DNA from: Streptomyces sp. NBC_01276
Lineage (GTDB): Bacteria > Actinomycetota > Actinomycetes > Streptomycetales > Streptomycetaceae
Direction of reading: 5' to 3'
DNA: 64,000 nucleotides
NCBI RefSeq assembly: GCF_041435355.1
Contig: NZ_CP108442.1
Span: 7,748,501 to 7,812,500, forward strand
The position numbers and the translations under genes are program-made. The notes under the pieces are model-generated. The model saw nothing but the letters and a program-made list of their open reading frames with translations. It had not been told where the DNA came from and searched no databases. Shown piece after piece: positions 9,202 through 17,154 of this stretch (position 1 is the stretch's first letter; every line of letters begins with the position of its first letter).

Positions 9202-11671
9202 GGGCCGCCCCTCGCGGGTCCTGCGCGGCGGCCTCCTCCAGCAGGTGGTGCTGGAGGCGTGCGTGGCGGAACTGGTAGACGGCGCCGACCCGGCGCAGCA
9301 CCCCGCGCCGGTAGGCGTCGTCGAGGAAGTCGACGGTGGCCCAGGGGAGGCGGCCGGTCAGGGGAAGCCAGAGCCGGGCCAGGAGCACCCACTGGCCCCA
9401 GGCGGTGAACGCCAGGGCGTACGAGAGCGAACCGGCCAGGCCGCCGACGGCGCCCAGCGCGAGCCCGTCGGCCAGGGGCCAGCTGAGGGGACCGGCGACT
9501 CCCTGGAGGAGTTCGGTGATCAGACGGCCGCCGAAGGCGATGACCAGCGTGAGCATGGGCGCGAGGAACAGGGCCTGGCGCACCACGATGCTGCGGTTGA
9601 CGGCCAGCAGGTCCGTCGGCGTGGCGGCGGATCCGAGGTCCAGGGGGGTCTCCAGGGCGGCGACGAGCCCGAGCACCAGGCCGCCCGCCAGGGCGAACGT
9701 GAGCCCGTACACGAGGGAGTTGACGACGGTCGCCTCGAACACCACCGCTTCGGGCGTTCCGCGGGCGCCGGTCAGCAGGGCTCCGGTGGTGAAGCCGAGC
9801 CCGCAGCCGAGGCCCATGACGAAGCCGCCCAGGAGTCCTGCCGAGAACAGCGTGGCGAACCTGCGGGCGGCCGGGCCGTCGGCCCGGCGGACCCGTCCGC
9901 GGCCGGGCAGGCGCATCCGTACCCGGGACGGCGCGAACGCCCTGACGCGGAACACGGCCAGGAGCGCGTAGACCAGCCCGAAGGAGAGGCCGACCACGGG
10001 GCCGAACAGCAATGCGTCCAACAGGCCCGCGCCCAGCGCGTACGCGGCGCTGTGACCGGCGGCCAGGTTCTTGGCCGGGAACACCAGCCAGTCGGCGACG
10101 CCGGTGACCAGGGAGCAGGCGAGGACGACGGCCAGGACGCGGGAGGACAGCCGTACCGAGTCGCGCAGTTGCCACCAGGCCAGGTCCTGGCGTTCGAGCC
10201 GACCGGGCCCGTCCAGGTGTCCGGCGAGGTGGACCAGGTAGTGCCGGGCGCTTTGCGGGTCCCAGCCGCGGGGCCCGGCCGCGCTCGTGGGACGGCGGCG
10301 GTAGACGGCCGGCACGAAGCCGGCCAGCAGGTGCTCTTCGATGGCCTGCGGGGTCGGGAAGCGGCGGGCGTCCAGCAGCACGGCCGGGTCCTCGGCCGCG
10401 GAGTCGCTGTAGACGGTCCGGGCGAGCAGGACCATCAGCGGCGTGCCGAGCACCGCCGCCAGGTGGGCGCCGGGCACGTCGTCCGGGCCCGTGCGCAGCC
10501 GGTCCAGGACGGGGTCCCACACGGTGGTGGCCCCTCCGCCGGGGGCGGCCGGTGCGGCGGGCCGGGCGGTGCGGGGCAGGTAGTGGACGAGGTCCTCGGC
10601 GTCCAGGTCCATCAGCTCGATGCCGGCGGTCCGGCGCAGGCCCTCCACCGCGACGGCCTCGGTGAACCGTTCGGTACGGCTGGTCAGCAGGAGCGGCAGC
10701 GCGCTCGTGTTGAGTTCCCGCAGGGCGGGACCGAGGAGCCCCGGCGCGATCTCGTCGAAGCCGTCGAGCACCGGCAGGATCCACCCGGCGTCCACCAGCG
10801 CGGCGGCCAGGGGGGATCCGCCGGGTGCGCGCGCGTCGAGGCCGGGATGGTCGCGCAGGAGGCGCTCGATCAGCCAGTCGCGCAGCGTGGTGACGGCCGG
10901 ATCCCACGACCCGATGCTGAAGACCACCGGTACGGGCTCGCCCTCGGAGCGCCCGGCCAGGTAGTCGCTGACGAACCGCAGGACCAGGACCGTCTTGCCG
11001 GAGCCGGCCCGGCCGAGCACCAGCAGCCGCCCGGACCGGACGCGCCGGTAGACGTCGGCGATGCCGGCCGGTCCGCCCCGCGGGGACGAGGGGCCGCCGA
11101 GGTCGTCCCCGCGGTCCAGCAGGCCTTCCGGGGCCGGCCGCCACCGCACGGGCAGCGGGAACGGGTCGTGGACGCGCCGTTGTTCCTCCTCGCGGACGCA
11201 GCGGCCGTACACGTCGAGGGCCAGCGCGTCGGCGACGGCGGCCAGGGCTCCCGACGACGGCGGCAGAGTGCCGGCCCGCAGGGACCGGGGAGGTACGGCC
11301 GCGGGCGGCTCGGGCGGCTCGGGCGGCTCGGGCGGACGCCCGGGCACGGGACCGGCCGTCGCCCCGGCGTCCCCGGCGGTGGCACCGGTACCCGCGGCCT
11401 TGCCGGTGCCGGTGCCCGCATCCGTACCGGTACCCGTGCCGCGTTGGGCGGCCAGCAGATCCGTCCAGACGCCGTCCCGGTCGCGGCGCAGCGCGTCGGC
11501 CAGCGCGTGGGCGACCTGCTTCACCGTTCCCATCCGGGCATCGGTGGGTTTGCCGGTCTCCAGCCGGTGGATGGTGCGCACGCCCAGCCGGGACCGCTCG
11601 GCCAGCTGCTCCTGGGTCATCCCCGCCTCCAGCCGCAACCCGCGGAGCAACGCGCCGAACCGGTCGTTCAC
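9176..11671 (-). CDS. HTH-NACHT NTPase with C-terminal membrane domain
   Basis: An 831-residue protein. Residues 1-65 are an XRE-type helix-turn-helix (MTQEQLAERSRLGVRTIHRLE). A low-complexity linker rich in TG and then PPEP repeats follows (78-125). A NACHT-type P-loop NTPase has Walker A GRAGSGKT (220-227) and Walker B LPVLDGFDEI (299-308), where DGFDE is the usual NACHT form. The C-terminal third (from about 515) has eight or more hydrophobic segments and predicted membrane insertion. NACHT proteins are STAND-class switches; some bacterial ones defend against phage, but many Streptomyces HTH-NACHT-membrane proteins have no known role. The GTG start is preceded by a G-rich stretch. It is convergent with, and overlaps, the repeat-protein gene. 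Confidence 0.85.
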   Translation of the reverse strand: MNDRFGALLRGLRLEAGMTQEQLAERSRLGVRTIHRLETGKPTDARMGTVKQVAHALADALRRDRDGVWTDLLAAQRGTGTGTDAGTGTGKAAGTGATAGDAGATAGPVPGRPPEPPEPPEPPAAVPPRSLRAGTLPPSSGALAAVADALALDVYGRCVREEEQRRVHDPFPLPVRWRPAPEGLLDRGDDLGGPSSPRGGPAGIADVYRRVRSGRLLVLGRAGSGKTVLVLRFVSDYLAGRSEGEPVPVVFSIGSWDPAVTTLRDWLIERLLRDHPGLDARAPGGSPLAAALVDAGWILPVLDGFDEIAPGLLGPALRELNTSALPLLLTSRTERFTEAVAVEGLRRTAGIELMDLDAEDLVHYLPRTARPAAPAAPGGGATTVWDPVLDRLRTGPDDVPGAHLAAVLGTPLMVLLARTVYSDSAAEDPAVLLDARRFPTPQAIEEHLLAGFVPAVYRRRPTSAAGPRGWDPQSARHYLVHLAGHLDGPGRLERQDLAWWQLRDSVRLSSRVLAVVLACSLVTGVADWLVFPAKNLAAGHSAAYALGAGLLDALLFGPVVGLSFGLVYALLAVFRVRAFAPSRVRMRLPGRGRVRRADGPAARRFATLFSAGLLGGFVMGLGCGLGFTTGALLTGARGTPEAVVFEATVVNSLVYGLTFALAGGLVLGLVAALETPLDLGSAATPTDLLAVNRSIVVRQALFLAPMLTLVIAFGGRLITELLQGVAGPLSWPLADGLALGAVGGLAGSLSYALAFTAWGQWVLLARLWLPLTGRLPWATVDFLDDAYRRGVLRRVGAVYQFRHARLQHHLLEEAAAQDPRGAALRLPSPVR

Positions 11672-11756
11672 TCGGACCCCCCTCACCCGGCCGCGACTCC
11701 GGCCACCGGTGACGGATGCCCTGCCGGATTCCCCCCGGAAACACGGGGCGCGGGCA

Positions 11757-11776
11757 ACCGGCCAGATATGGCCGGT
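11757..11776. promoter_or_regulatory. Palindrome between NACHT and esterase genes
   Basis: A perfect 7-bp inverted repeat, ACCGGCC-AGATAT-GGCCGGT, in the 204-bp divergent spacer between the HTH-NACHT gene and the secreted esterase gene. It is a candidate operator, possibly for the HTH domain of the NACHT protein itself; nothing else supports that. Confidence 0.4.
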
Positions 11777-11875
11777 CGTTGGCATGGTCCGCCCACCAGC
11801 GAGAACACCACGATGGGAACCGGTCGCCGCATCCGACGCGGCGTCCACCCCGAACCGAGGGAGACGACCGGTCCC

Positions 11876-12652
11876 ATGACCACCACGAAGCCGCGCGGGC
11901 TCGCCCGCCGCCTCAAGTCCGTCATCGCGTCGACCGTCCTGCTGCTCGCCGGCGCCGCCGCCGTACCGCCCGCCGCGCACGCCGACCCCGTGCACCACTA
12001 CTACATCGAGATCGGCGGCACCGGCGCGGCCGCGGACGCCCCCGGGTGCACCAGCAGCTTCACGGCGGCGAACGAGCACCTGAACGGCGGGACCGCCGTT
12101 CCCGTCTGCTATGCCGCCAGCGGCGGCCCGTTCGTCGGGAGCCACAACGAGACGCCGGCCCCCTGGGGGACCCCGAGCTTCGGCGACAGCGTCAACGAGG
12201 GGTACTGGAACGCCCTGTCGGCGCTGGAGAGCACCTACCGCGCCGACCCCACGGCACGCTTCACGATCGCCGGCTACTCCCAGGGGGCGTGGGTCGGCGA
12301 CCTGCTGCTGCGGACGATCGCCGACAACGGCACCGCGGTGCCCCGCTCGCAGGTCGACGGCATGCTCTACTCCGACCCGATGCAGCCCGGCACGGGCTTC
12401 TGGCACCTGGTTCCCGAGGGGGTGCTCGTACCGTTCGTCGCCTATTCCCCCGGCACCGGGCCGGAGGAGTTCCCCGGAGTCCCGGTCCAGCGCTTCTGCA
12501 TCCGGACCGACGGGGTCTGCGACGCCACGTCCCTGGACTCCTTCTCGGGTTTCCTGCGGCAGCATCCCCGGTACTTCCAGGCCGGCAGCATCATCGAGGA
12601 AACCCTCGCCCGGCACGGGGGCAGCGGGACGGTCTGGTACCCGGCGGAGTGA
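11876..12652 (+). CDS. Secreted cutinase/PE-PPE-like serine esterase
   Basis: A 258-residue exported alpha/beta-hydrolase. A Sec signal peptide (1-36, twin basic residues then AVPPAAHA) precedes the mature start DPVHHYYIEIGGTG. The nucleophile elbow GYSQG places the catalytic Ser at 135, as in cutinases and mycobacterial PE-PPE lipases, and paired cysteines (Cys58, Cys78) suggest a disulphide. It probably hydrolyses an ester bond outside the cell; the substrate is unknown. The ATG at 11876 is preferred for its GGGAG about 11 nt upstream and because the signal peptide starts there; an in-frame ATG exists at 11813. A strong hairpin follows the stop. Confidence 0.82.
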   Translation: MTTTKPRGLARRLKSVIASTVLLLAGAAAVPPAAHADPVHHYYIEIGGTGAAADAPGCTSSFTAANEHLNGGTAVPVCYAASGGPFVGSHNETPAPWGTPSFGDSVNEGYWNALSALESTYRADPTARFTIAGYSQGAWVGDLLLRTIADNGTAVPRSQVDGMLYSDPMQPGTGFWHLVPEGVLVPFVAYSPGTGPEEFPGVPVQRFCIRTDGVCDATSLDSFSGFLRQHPRYFQAGSIIEETLARHGGSGTVWYPAE

Positions 12653-12680
12653 CCCGGGCCCGCTGAACCACGAGGCCCCG

Positions 12681-12710
12681 CCGCGGCCCGGCCCTCCGGC
12701 CGGGCCGCGG
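12681..12710. terminator. Bidirectional terminator hairpin
   Basis: Perfect 13-bp stem (12681-12693 with 12698-12710) with loop CTCC, placed between the convergent esterase gene (ends 12652) and TetR gene (ends 12727). Confidence 0.65.
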
Positions 12711-12726
12711 CACGTGCCGGCCGGGA

Positions 12727-13344
12727 TCAGGCCGGGGAGCCGCCCGGCGTGCCGCCCGGTGTGCCGAGCAGGGCGGTGACCAGACGCCCGCACGTCGCGC
12801 GTGCGTCGAATCCGGCGTCCGGGGAACGCGTCATCAGCAGGTGGTGGACGGTACCGACGAGCGCGAGGGCGAGGATGTGCGGGTCGGCGCCCCTCGGCAC
12901 GCGGCCGGCTTCCCGTTCGGCCTCCAGGTAGCCGGCGACCGACTCCTGCATCGCCGCGAACCCCGGCTCCCCGGCCTCCAGCGCCCGCCGCGTGTGCAGG
13001 GAAGCGGCGGGCCGGGTCATCGCGAGGCCGACGACCGCAGGATCCAGGGAGTCCAGCAGCGCCGCCGCGAAGTCGACGAGGTTGTCCGCGACGGTGCCCC
13101 GTCCCACCAGGCCTGCCAGGGCCTCCGCACCGCGGGCGCTGCGGGAGAAACGGTCCAGGACGAGCGCGGCGACGAACTCGTCCAGCCCCGTGAAGTGCGC
13201 GTGCAGGACCCCTTTCGCGCACTGTGCCTCGTCGGTGACCGCCCGGCTGGTCAGGGCAGCGGCGCCGGACAGGGCCACGACCCGTTCCGCAGCGGCGAAG
13301 AGCCGCTCGCGCAGGTCGGGGATCGCCACTCCACGGGGAGACAT
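12727..13344 (-). CDS. TetR-family transcriptional regulator
   Basis: A 205-residue regulator with an N-terminal TetR helix-turn-helix (about 8-55; the recognition helix falls around AVTDEAQCAKGVLHAHF) and a helical ligand-binding C-terminus. It is divergent from the methyltransferase gene at 13433; two palindromes lie in the 88-bp spacer and one overlaps the methyltransferase promoter, so it very likely represses both genes. The ligand is unknown. The ATG has AAAGAGG upstream. Confidence 0.9.
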   Translation of the reverse strand: MSPRGVAIPDLRERLFAAAERVVALSGAAALTSRAVTDEAQCAKGVLHAHFTGLDEFVAALVLDRFSRSARGAEALAGLVGRGTVADNLVDFAAALLDSLDPAVVGLAMTRPAASLHTRRALEAGEPGFAAMQESVAGYLEAEREAGRVPRGADPHILALALVGTVHHLLMTRSPDAGFDARATCGRLVTALLGTPGGTPGGSPA

Positions 13345-13366
13345 GGAACCTCTTTCCGTAAGCCGA

Positions 13367-13410
13367 TTGCCAGTATGGGCATCCGCCCATACTCTTTGGG
13401 CACTTGCCCA
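13367..13410 (+). promoter_or_regulatory. Promoter with two palindromic TetR operators
   Basis: Operator 1 is a perfect 9-bp inverted repeat, AGTATGGGC-ATCC-GCCCATACT (13372-13393). Operator 2 is TGGGCA-CT-TGCCCA (13397-13410). Both share a TGGGC/GCCCA core. A promoter for the methyltransferase gene overlaps operator 1: TTGCCA (13367-13372), a 17-bp spacer, TACTCT (13390-13395). Binding of the divergent TetR protein would block RNA polymerase directly. Confidence 0.7.
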
Positions 13411-13432
13411 TTCTATGGCGTGGAGGCACCCG

Positions 13433-14335
13433 GTGGATCAGGCGAACCAAGGCGATCGGGCGGACGGGGCCGCTCGGGCGGAGCAGGCCGGCGGTGTGGC
13501 CAACAAGGACCAGGAGCAGGCCTGGAACGGCTACGAAGGTGCCTACTGGGCCCGTCACCAGGACCGTTGGGACGCCGTCAACGACGGTTTCAACCAGCCG
13601 CTCCTCGACGCCGCCGGGATCGCGCCCCGCGACCGGGTCCTGGACATCGGCTGCGGAGCCGGGCGCACGACCCGGCTCGCCGCCCGCCTGGCGGCGGAGG
13701 GCACGGCCCTCGGCCTCGACCTGTCGGCCCCGATGCTCGAACGGGCGCGGGCGAGCGCGGCACACGAGCGGACGGCCAACGTCGTCTTCTCGCGCGGTGA
13801 CGCCCAGGTCCACCCGTTCGCCCCCGGTGGCTTCGACGTGGCCCTCAGCCGGTACGGCGTCATGTTCTTCGCGGATCCGCACGCGGCCTTCGCGAACATC
13901 GGGCGCGCCCTGCGTCCCGGCGGCCGCCTGTCCTTCGTCTGCGCCGCGTCGCCCGAAGAGAACGACTGGCTCCGCGCGCTGGCCACCCTCCGCGGAATCC
14001 TTCCGGTGGGGGAGTTCGGTGCTCCGGGAGCCCCGGGCATGTTCTCCCTCGCGGCCCCCGGACGGGCCTCCGGAATCCTGGCGGCTTCCGGGTTCGAGGC
14101 CGTCGAGTCCGTACGCGTGGAGGCGTACGGGGACTGGGGGCGCGACGCCGGGGACGCGGCCGCGTTCCTGCTGGACTCCGGCCCCGGCCGTCACCTCCTC
14201 GACCAGGTCGGGCCGACGGAGGCGGAACGTGCCCGCCAGACCCTCGCCGACGCGTTGCGCCCCTACGAGAGCGGCGGCGCCGTGCGGCTGCGCAGTTCCT
14301 CCTGGCTGGTCACCGCCCGGAAGCCTGCGGAGTGA
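13433..14335 (+). CDS. Class I SAM-dependent methyltransferase
   Basis: A 300-residue cytoplasmic methyltransferase. Motif I, VLDIGCGAG, is at 69-77 and is followed by ALGLDLS (acidic residue binding the SAM ribose) and a DVALSRYGVMFFADP motif IV region; the N-terminal WNGYEGAYWARHQDRWD is typical of the UbiE/methyltransf_11 group. The acceptor is unknown. The GTG at 13433 is chosen because GGAGG sits 6 nt upstream, whereas the in-frame ATG at 13415 has none. It is under the palindromic operators of the divergent TetR gene, so it probably acts on, or is induced by, a small molecule sensed by that regulator. Confidence 0.88.
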   Translation: MDQANQGDRADGAARAEQAGGVANKDQEQAWNGYEGAYWARHQDRWDAVNDGFNQPLLDAAGIAPRDRVLDIGCGAGRTTRLAARLAAEGTALGLDLSAPMLERARASAAHERTANVVFSRGDAQVHPFAPGGFDVALSRYGVMFFADPHAAFANIGRALRPGGRLSFVCAASPEENDWLRALATLRGILPVGEFGAPGAPGMFSLAAPGRASGILAASGFEAVESVRVEAYGDWGRDAGDAAAFLLDSGPGRHLLDQVGPTEAERARQTLADALRPYESGGAVRLRSSSWLVTARKPAE

Positions 14336-14360
14336 CGGAGTGACGGAGTGACGGAGTGAC
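14333..14360. repeat. 8-bp tandem repeat starting at a stop codon
   Basis: Three and a half direct copies of TGACGGAG; the first TGA is the stop codon of the methyltransferase gene, so every copy carries a potential stop. Confidence 0.85.
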
Positions 14361-14424
14361 GGCGGGGCGGAGCCGCGGTGTTGCGTCAGGGGTCCGCCTC
14401 CGCCCCCTCCTGAGTGCGACCCGG

Positions 14425-14844
14425 TCAGAACGCGAAGACGGCGTTTCCGTTGACCGTCGCGGACATCGCGCAGGCGTTGGCGAAGGTGTGCTTCCAGGCG
14501 ACGCGGGTGCCCTGCCACACGCCGTCCGCCGTGACGGTGACGGGGGCGTAGTTCATGGGACAGGCGCGGTCCGGGTTCGGCGCGGTCAGCAGGCGGTCGA
14601 GCGTGCCGTCGGCGGACTTGAGGGCGGCGCACGCGGCCTGGGGGTCGGGGTGGGTGCCCGTGGCGGTCGGCGCACAGCTGAGGGTGGACGCCCGTAAGAC
14701 GGTGGCCGCCGCGTCGTCGCCCTGGGCGACCGCGAACACCAGGGCGGACGGCGCGTACAGGCTGGTGGGCCGGGCCTCGGCCATGCCGGTCACTCCGGCC
14801 AGGCAGAGGAGGGCGGCGGCGGAGACGGTAGCGATGCGACGCAC
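14425..14844 (-). CDS. Streptomyces subtilisin inhibitor (SSI) family protease inhibitor
   Basis: A 139-residue secreted protease inhibitor. Residues 1-25 are a signal peptide; the mature start SLYAPSALVFAV, the motif VTADGVWQG and the C-terminus NGNAVFAF match the SSI family. Four cysteines (57, 72, 95, 125) fit the two conserved disulphides. The reactive-site loop is CPMNY, giving Met97 as P1, as in the classical SSI, which suggests inhibition of subtilisin-like proteases. P1' is Asn rather than Val. The family controls extracellular subtilisin-like and transglutaminase-activating proteases during development. The GTG start follows GAGAG at about 9 nt. Confidence 0.93.
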   Translation of the reverse strand: MRRIATVSAAALLCLAGVTGMAEARPTSLYAPSALVFAVAQGDDAAATVLRASTLSCAPTATGTHPDPQAACAALKSADGTLDRLLTAPNPDRACPMNYAPVTVTADGVWQGTRVAWKHTFANACAMSATVNGNAVFAF

Positions 14845-15096
14845 GACAAGACTCTCTTTCGATTCAAAGGCTGGATGCGATTCTGCTTTTCGGAACCGCT
14901 TCCTTACGTGCTTGAGCCTGACTGATCCGAAGGGGAGGTGCACATCGATGACCGATTTACGGACACACCATCCGCATAGCGGCAACCGAATGGTCGTTCG
15001 GGCAGCTCAGTCGGGGTGCGCCGAGCGCGCGCGGGCGCGCGGGCGCCCGGCTTCGTGGCCGGTGACCTGCTGTCTTTGGCGCGTCGGCGTACTGTC

Positions 15097-15122
15097 GGCC
15101 GCCCGTGATTCACCGGGCGGCC
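15097..15122. terminator. Hairpin downstream of the DinB gene
   Basis: GGCCGCCCG (15097-15105) pairs perfectly with CGGGCGGCC (15114-15122) across an 8-nt loop. It lies 55 bp past the stop of the minus-strand DinB gene and is a plausible terminator. Confidence 0.5.
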
Positions 15123-15177
15123 ATGCAGCTTGTCCGGATAGCGCGGTCCTCGCCGCCGCCCACCCGGCGCGCGGGTG

Positions 15178-15738
15178 TTACTGACCGACCCTTCCGTCGA
15201 CGCACTCGCGCAACAGGTCGGCGTGGCCGCAGTGGCGGGCGTACTCCTCGACCCGGTGCACCAGCAGCTCCCGGATCGCGATCTTGTCCTTGCCCACGCG
15301 CTCGCCCAGGTCCGGGTGTTCGGCCAGCGCGGCGTCGGTCGCGGCCTGCTCGCGCTCCAGATCGGCGTACGCGGCGTCCACCACGGCCTGCTCGGCGACG
15401 GCTCCGTGGAAGTCGGAGTCACGCGCGCCGTACAGCTTCGGCAGCGGGTCGCCGTCGGTGATCCAGTTGCGCCAGTCCCGTTCCACCTCGGCCAGGTGCC
15501 GGAGCAGGCCGAGCAGCGACATCGTCGACGGCGGCACCGACCGGCGGGCCAGTTGCTCCGGGTCCAGGCCCTCGCACTTCATGCGCAGGGTCATGCGGTA
15601 GTTGGTCAGGAAGTCCAGCAGGTTCGCGAACTCGCCGTCCGGGCTCACCCCTTCGTTGTTGCGGGGGTCGTCGTCCGGGTCGGCCCACATGTCGGGGTAG
15701 ACGGTCGCCTGGGTCCATCGTTCGGGTTGTTCGTCCAT
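15178..15738 (-). CDS. DinB/DUF664-family protein
   Basis: A 186-residue protein of the DinB/DUF664 four-helix family, related to mycothiol- and bacillithiol-dependent enzymes. Visible family marks are LLGLLRHLAEVERDW (metal-binding His region), the YRMTLRMKCEGL helix and the C-terminal HRVEEYARHCGHADLLRE, which supplies two further His ligands. It probably binds a divalent metal; the reaction is unknown. The ATG at 15738 is chosen, though neither it nor the GTG seven codons upstream has a convincing ribosome-binding site. Confidence 0.85.
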   Translation of the reverse strand: MDEQPERWTQATVYPDMWADPDDDPRNNEGVSPDGEFANLLDFLTNYRMTLRMKCEGLDPEQLARRSVPPSTMSLLGLLRHLAEVERDWRNWITDGDPLPKLYGARDSDFHGAVAEQAVVDAAYADLEREQAATDAALAEHPDLGERVGKDKIAIRELLVHRVEEYARHCGHADLLRECVDGRVGQ

Positions 15739-15843
15739 GCGATCGATGATCGCCCGCACCGGTCCGGCCCGCCACCGAGTTCTGGGGCGGGGGCGGTGGC
15801 ACGACGGCGTCGGCCGACGGGGTGCCCCGTCACCCCGGCCGCA

Positions 15844-16251
15844 TCACGAAGCGGTGCCGGCGCCCGTGCCGGTCTCCACGCCCGTGCGGGTCTCCACGCC
15901 GGTGCGGGCCGGCCTGGAGTCGCCCTGCCGCAGTTCGGCGAGGAGTTCGCTCTGGCCGGCCAGGAGTTCGGTGAGGATGCGGCGGGCCGCCTTCAGCAGA
16001 TCGGCGACGTCGCCGCCGGCGAGCGCGTAACTCACCGTCGATCCGTCGCGGATGGAGACGACGATGCCCGACCGGCGCAGCACGGCGAGCTGTTGGGAGA
16101 GGTTGGAGGGCTCGACGTCGATCTCGGCGAGGAGCTCGCGCACGGGCCGCGGACCGTTCTGCAGCAGCTCCAGGACGCGGATGCGGACGGGGTGCCCGAG
16201 CATGCGGAAGAACTCGGCCTTCGCCTGGTACAGGGGTACCTGGATTCCCAC
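15844..16251 (-). CDS. ArsR-family transcriptional regulator
   Basis: A 135-residue winged-helix repressor. The N-terminus VPLYQAKAEFFRMLGHPVR and the HTH around VEPSNLSQQLAVLRRSGIV are typical of ArsR proteins; the wing has RDGSTVSYAL. No CxC metal motif is visible, so the signal is unknown. The GTG at 16251 is chosen because AGGAG lies 5 nt upstream. The C-terminal tail has a short Thr/Gly/Glu repeat (TGVETRTGVETGTG), and a similar Thr/Gly low-complexity stretch would be added if translation started at ATG 16401. A perfect palindrome overlapping a good promoter 180 bp upstream is its likely own operator. Confidence 0.85.
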   Translation of the reverse strand: MGIQVPLYQAKAEFFRMLGHPVRIRVLELLQNGPRPVRELLAEIDVEPSNLSQQLAVLRRSGIVVSIRDGSTVSYALAGGDVADLLKAARRILTELLAGQSELLAELRQGDSRPARTGVETRTGVETGTGAGTAS

Positions 16252-16424
16252 GCGTGCTCCTGCCATCGCCCGCAACGGCGCTCCTCCGCACCGGCGTTCC
16301 GTTCGGACAGCCCTCGTGCCCGTCCGGGTGCCCGTCGTCGTGCCCGTCGTGTCCGTCGTCATGTCCGTCGTCGTGCCCATCATTGCGCCCGCGGGGCCCA
16401 CGCCTGCCCGAGTTTGACTGCTTT

Positions 16425-16457
16425 CAGATATGCCGAGTTGAAGAAATCTTCAACTCG
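16425..16457 (-). promoter_or_regulatory. ArsR promoter with overlapping 10-bp palindrome
   Basis: On the minus strand TTGAAG (16448-16453), a 17-bp spacer and TATCTG (16425-16430) form a good promoter. The perfect inverted repeat CGAGTTGAAG-AAAT-CTTCAACTCG (16434-16457) covers the -35 box. TTGAA/TTCAA inverted repeats are typical ArsR-family operators, so autoregulation by the gene at 15844-16251 is likely. The repeat could also act as a terminator for the roadblock gene that ends at 16487. Confidence 0.6.
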
Positions 16458-16486
16458 TGGGCATGCGTGGGCCCGGAGCACCCCGG

Positions 16487-16861
16487 CTACAGCTCCAGTG
16501 CCGCCTCGACGCGCTTCAGCTGGTGGCGGGCCATGGCCAGGTTGGAGTTGCCCTTGTCCAGCACGAGGTACAGGAACAGGCTGTTCATCCCGTTGCCCCC
16601 CAGCAGCCTGATGAGGTGGTACTGGCTGCCGAGCGTGATCAGCAGGTCCTCGATCTCGTCCTGCAGCCCCAGCATCTGCATGGTGCGGACCTTCGCCCGG
16701 ATCACATCGGTGTTGCCCGCGGCGGCGACCATCAGGTCGAGGTCCTTGCCGCCGCCGAGGGTGCCCAGCGCCATCCCGCTGGTGTAGTCGACGAGCGCCG
16801 CCCCCAGCGCGCCCTCGACCGAGGTCATGATCTCCTTCAGGGACACTTCCACATTCGCCAT
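16487..16861 (-). CDS. Roadblock/LC7-domain protein
   Basis: A 124-residue single-domain roadblock/LC7 protein (MglB-like fold), beginning ANVEVSLKEIMTSVEGALGAALVDYTSG. In Streptomyces such proteins usually sit in conservons with a histidine kinase-like protein, a DUF742 protein and a small GTPase; here none of these is adjacent, so it is an orphan. Homologues bind small Ras-like GTPases and modulate their activity. The ATG has GGGAGCGGG upstream. The frame is open far upstream but that region has no family similarity. Confidence 0.85.
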   Translation of the reverse strand: MANVEVSLKEIMTSVEGALGAALVDYTSGMALGTLGGGKDLDLMVAAAGNTDVIRAKVRTMQMLGLQDEIEDLLITLGSQYHLIRLLGGNGMNSLFLYLVLDKGNSNLAMARHQLKRVEAALEL

Positions 16862-17154
16862 CGGCGCCCGCTCCCTCACTCGCACGTCTGTGCCCGGCAC
16901 CCATGTCGTAGGCGGGGCCGGACTGTTAGCGGGGCTCACGCTACTGAGCGTGCTCCACGACGGGCGGGGAATGACGGAACTGGCGGAAAACCTCCCCCGT
17001 GCCCCCGTGCGGGCCACGTACGCCGTTCCACGGCCTGTCTCCCGCGTGATCTGCGGCTCGCTCGCGAAGATTCTGGACGTCACATGGGTGTCCGTATGCC
17101 CTTCGTTCACCCGGTGGTGGGATTCACGTCGCCCGAGGAGAGGATGTTCGCGCC

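Noticed and set aside
9176..14632. Very long minus-strand open frame spanning several genes
   Set aside because: In this GC-rich DNA antisense frames stay open by base composition; only the part ending at the GTG 11671 carries recognisable domains.
17105..17127. PHO-box-like GTTCAC and ATTCAC before the phosphatase gene
   Set aside because: The two half-sites are 17 bp apart instead of 11 or 22, and no further repeats follow.
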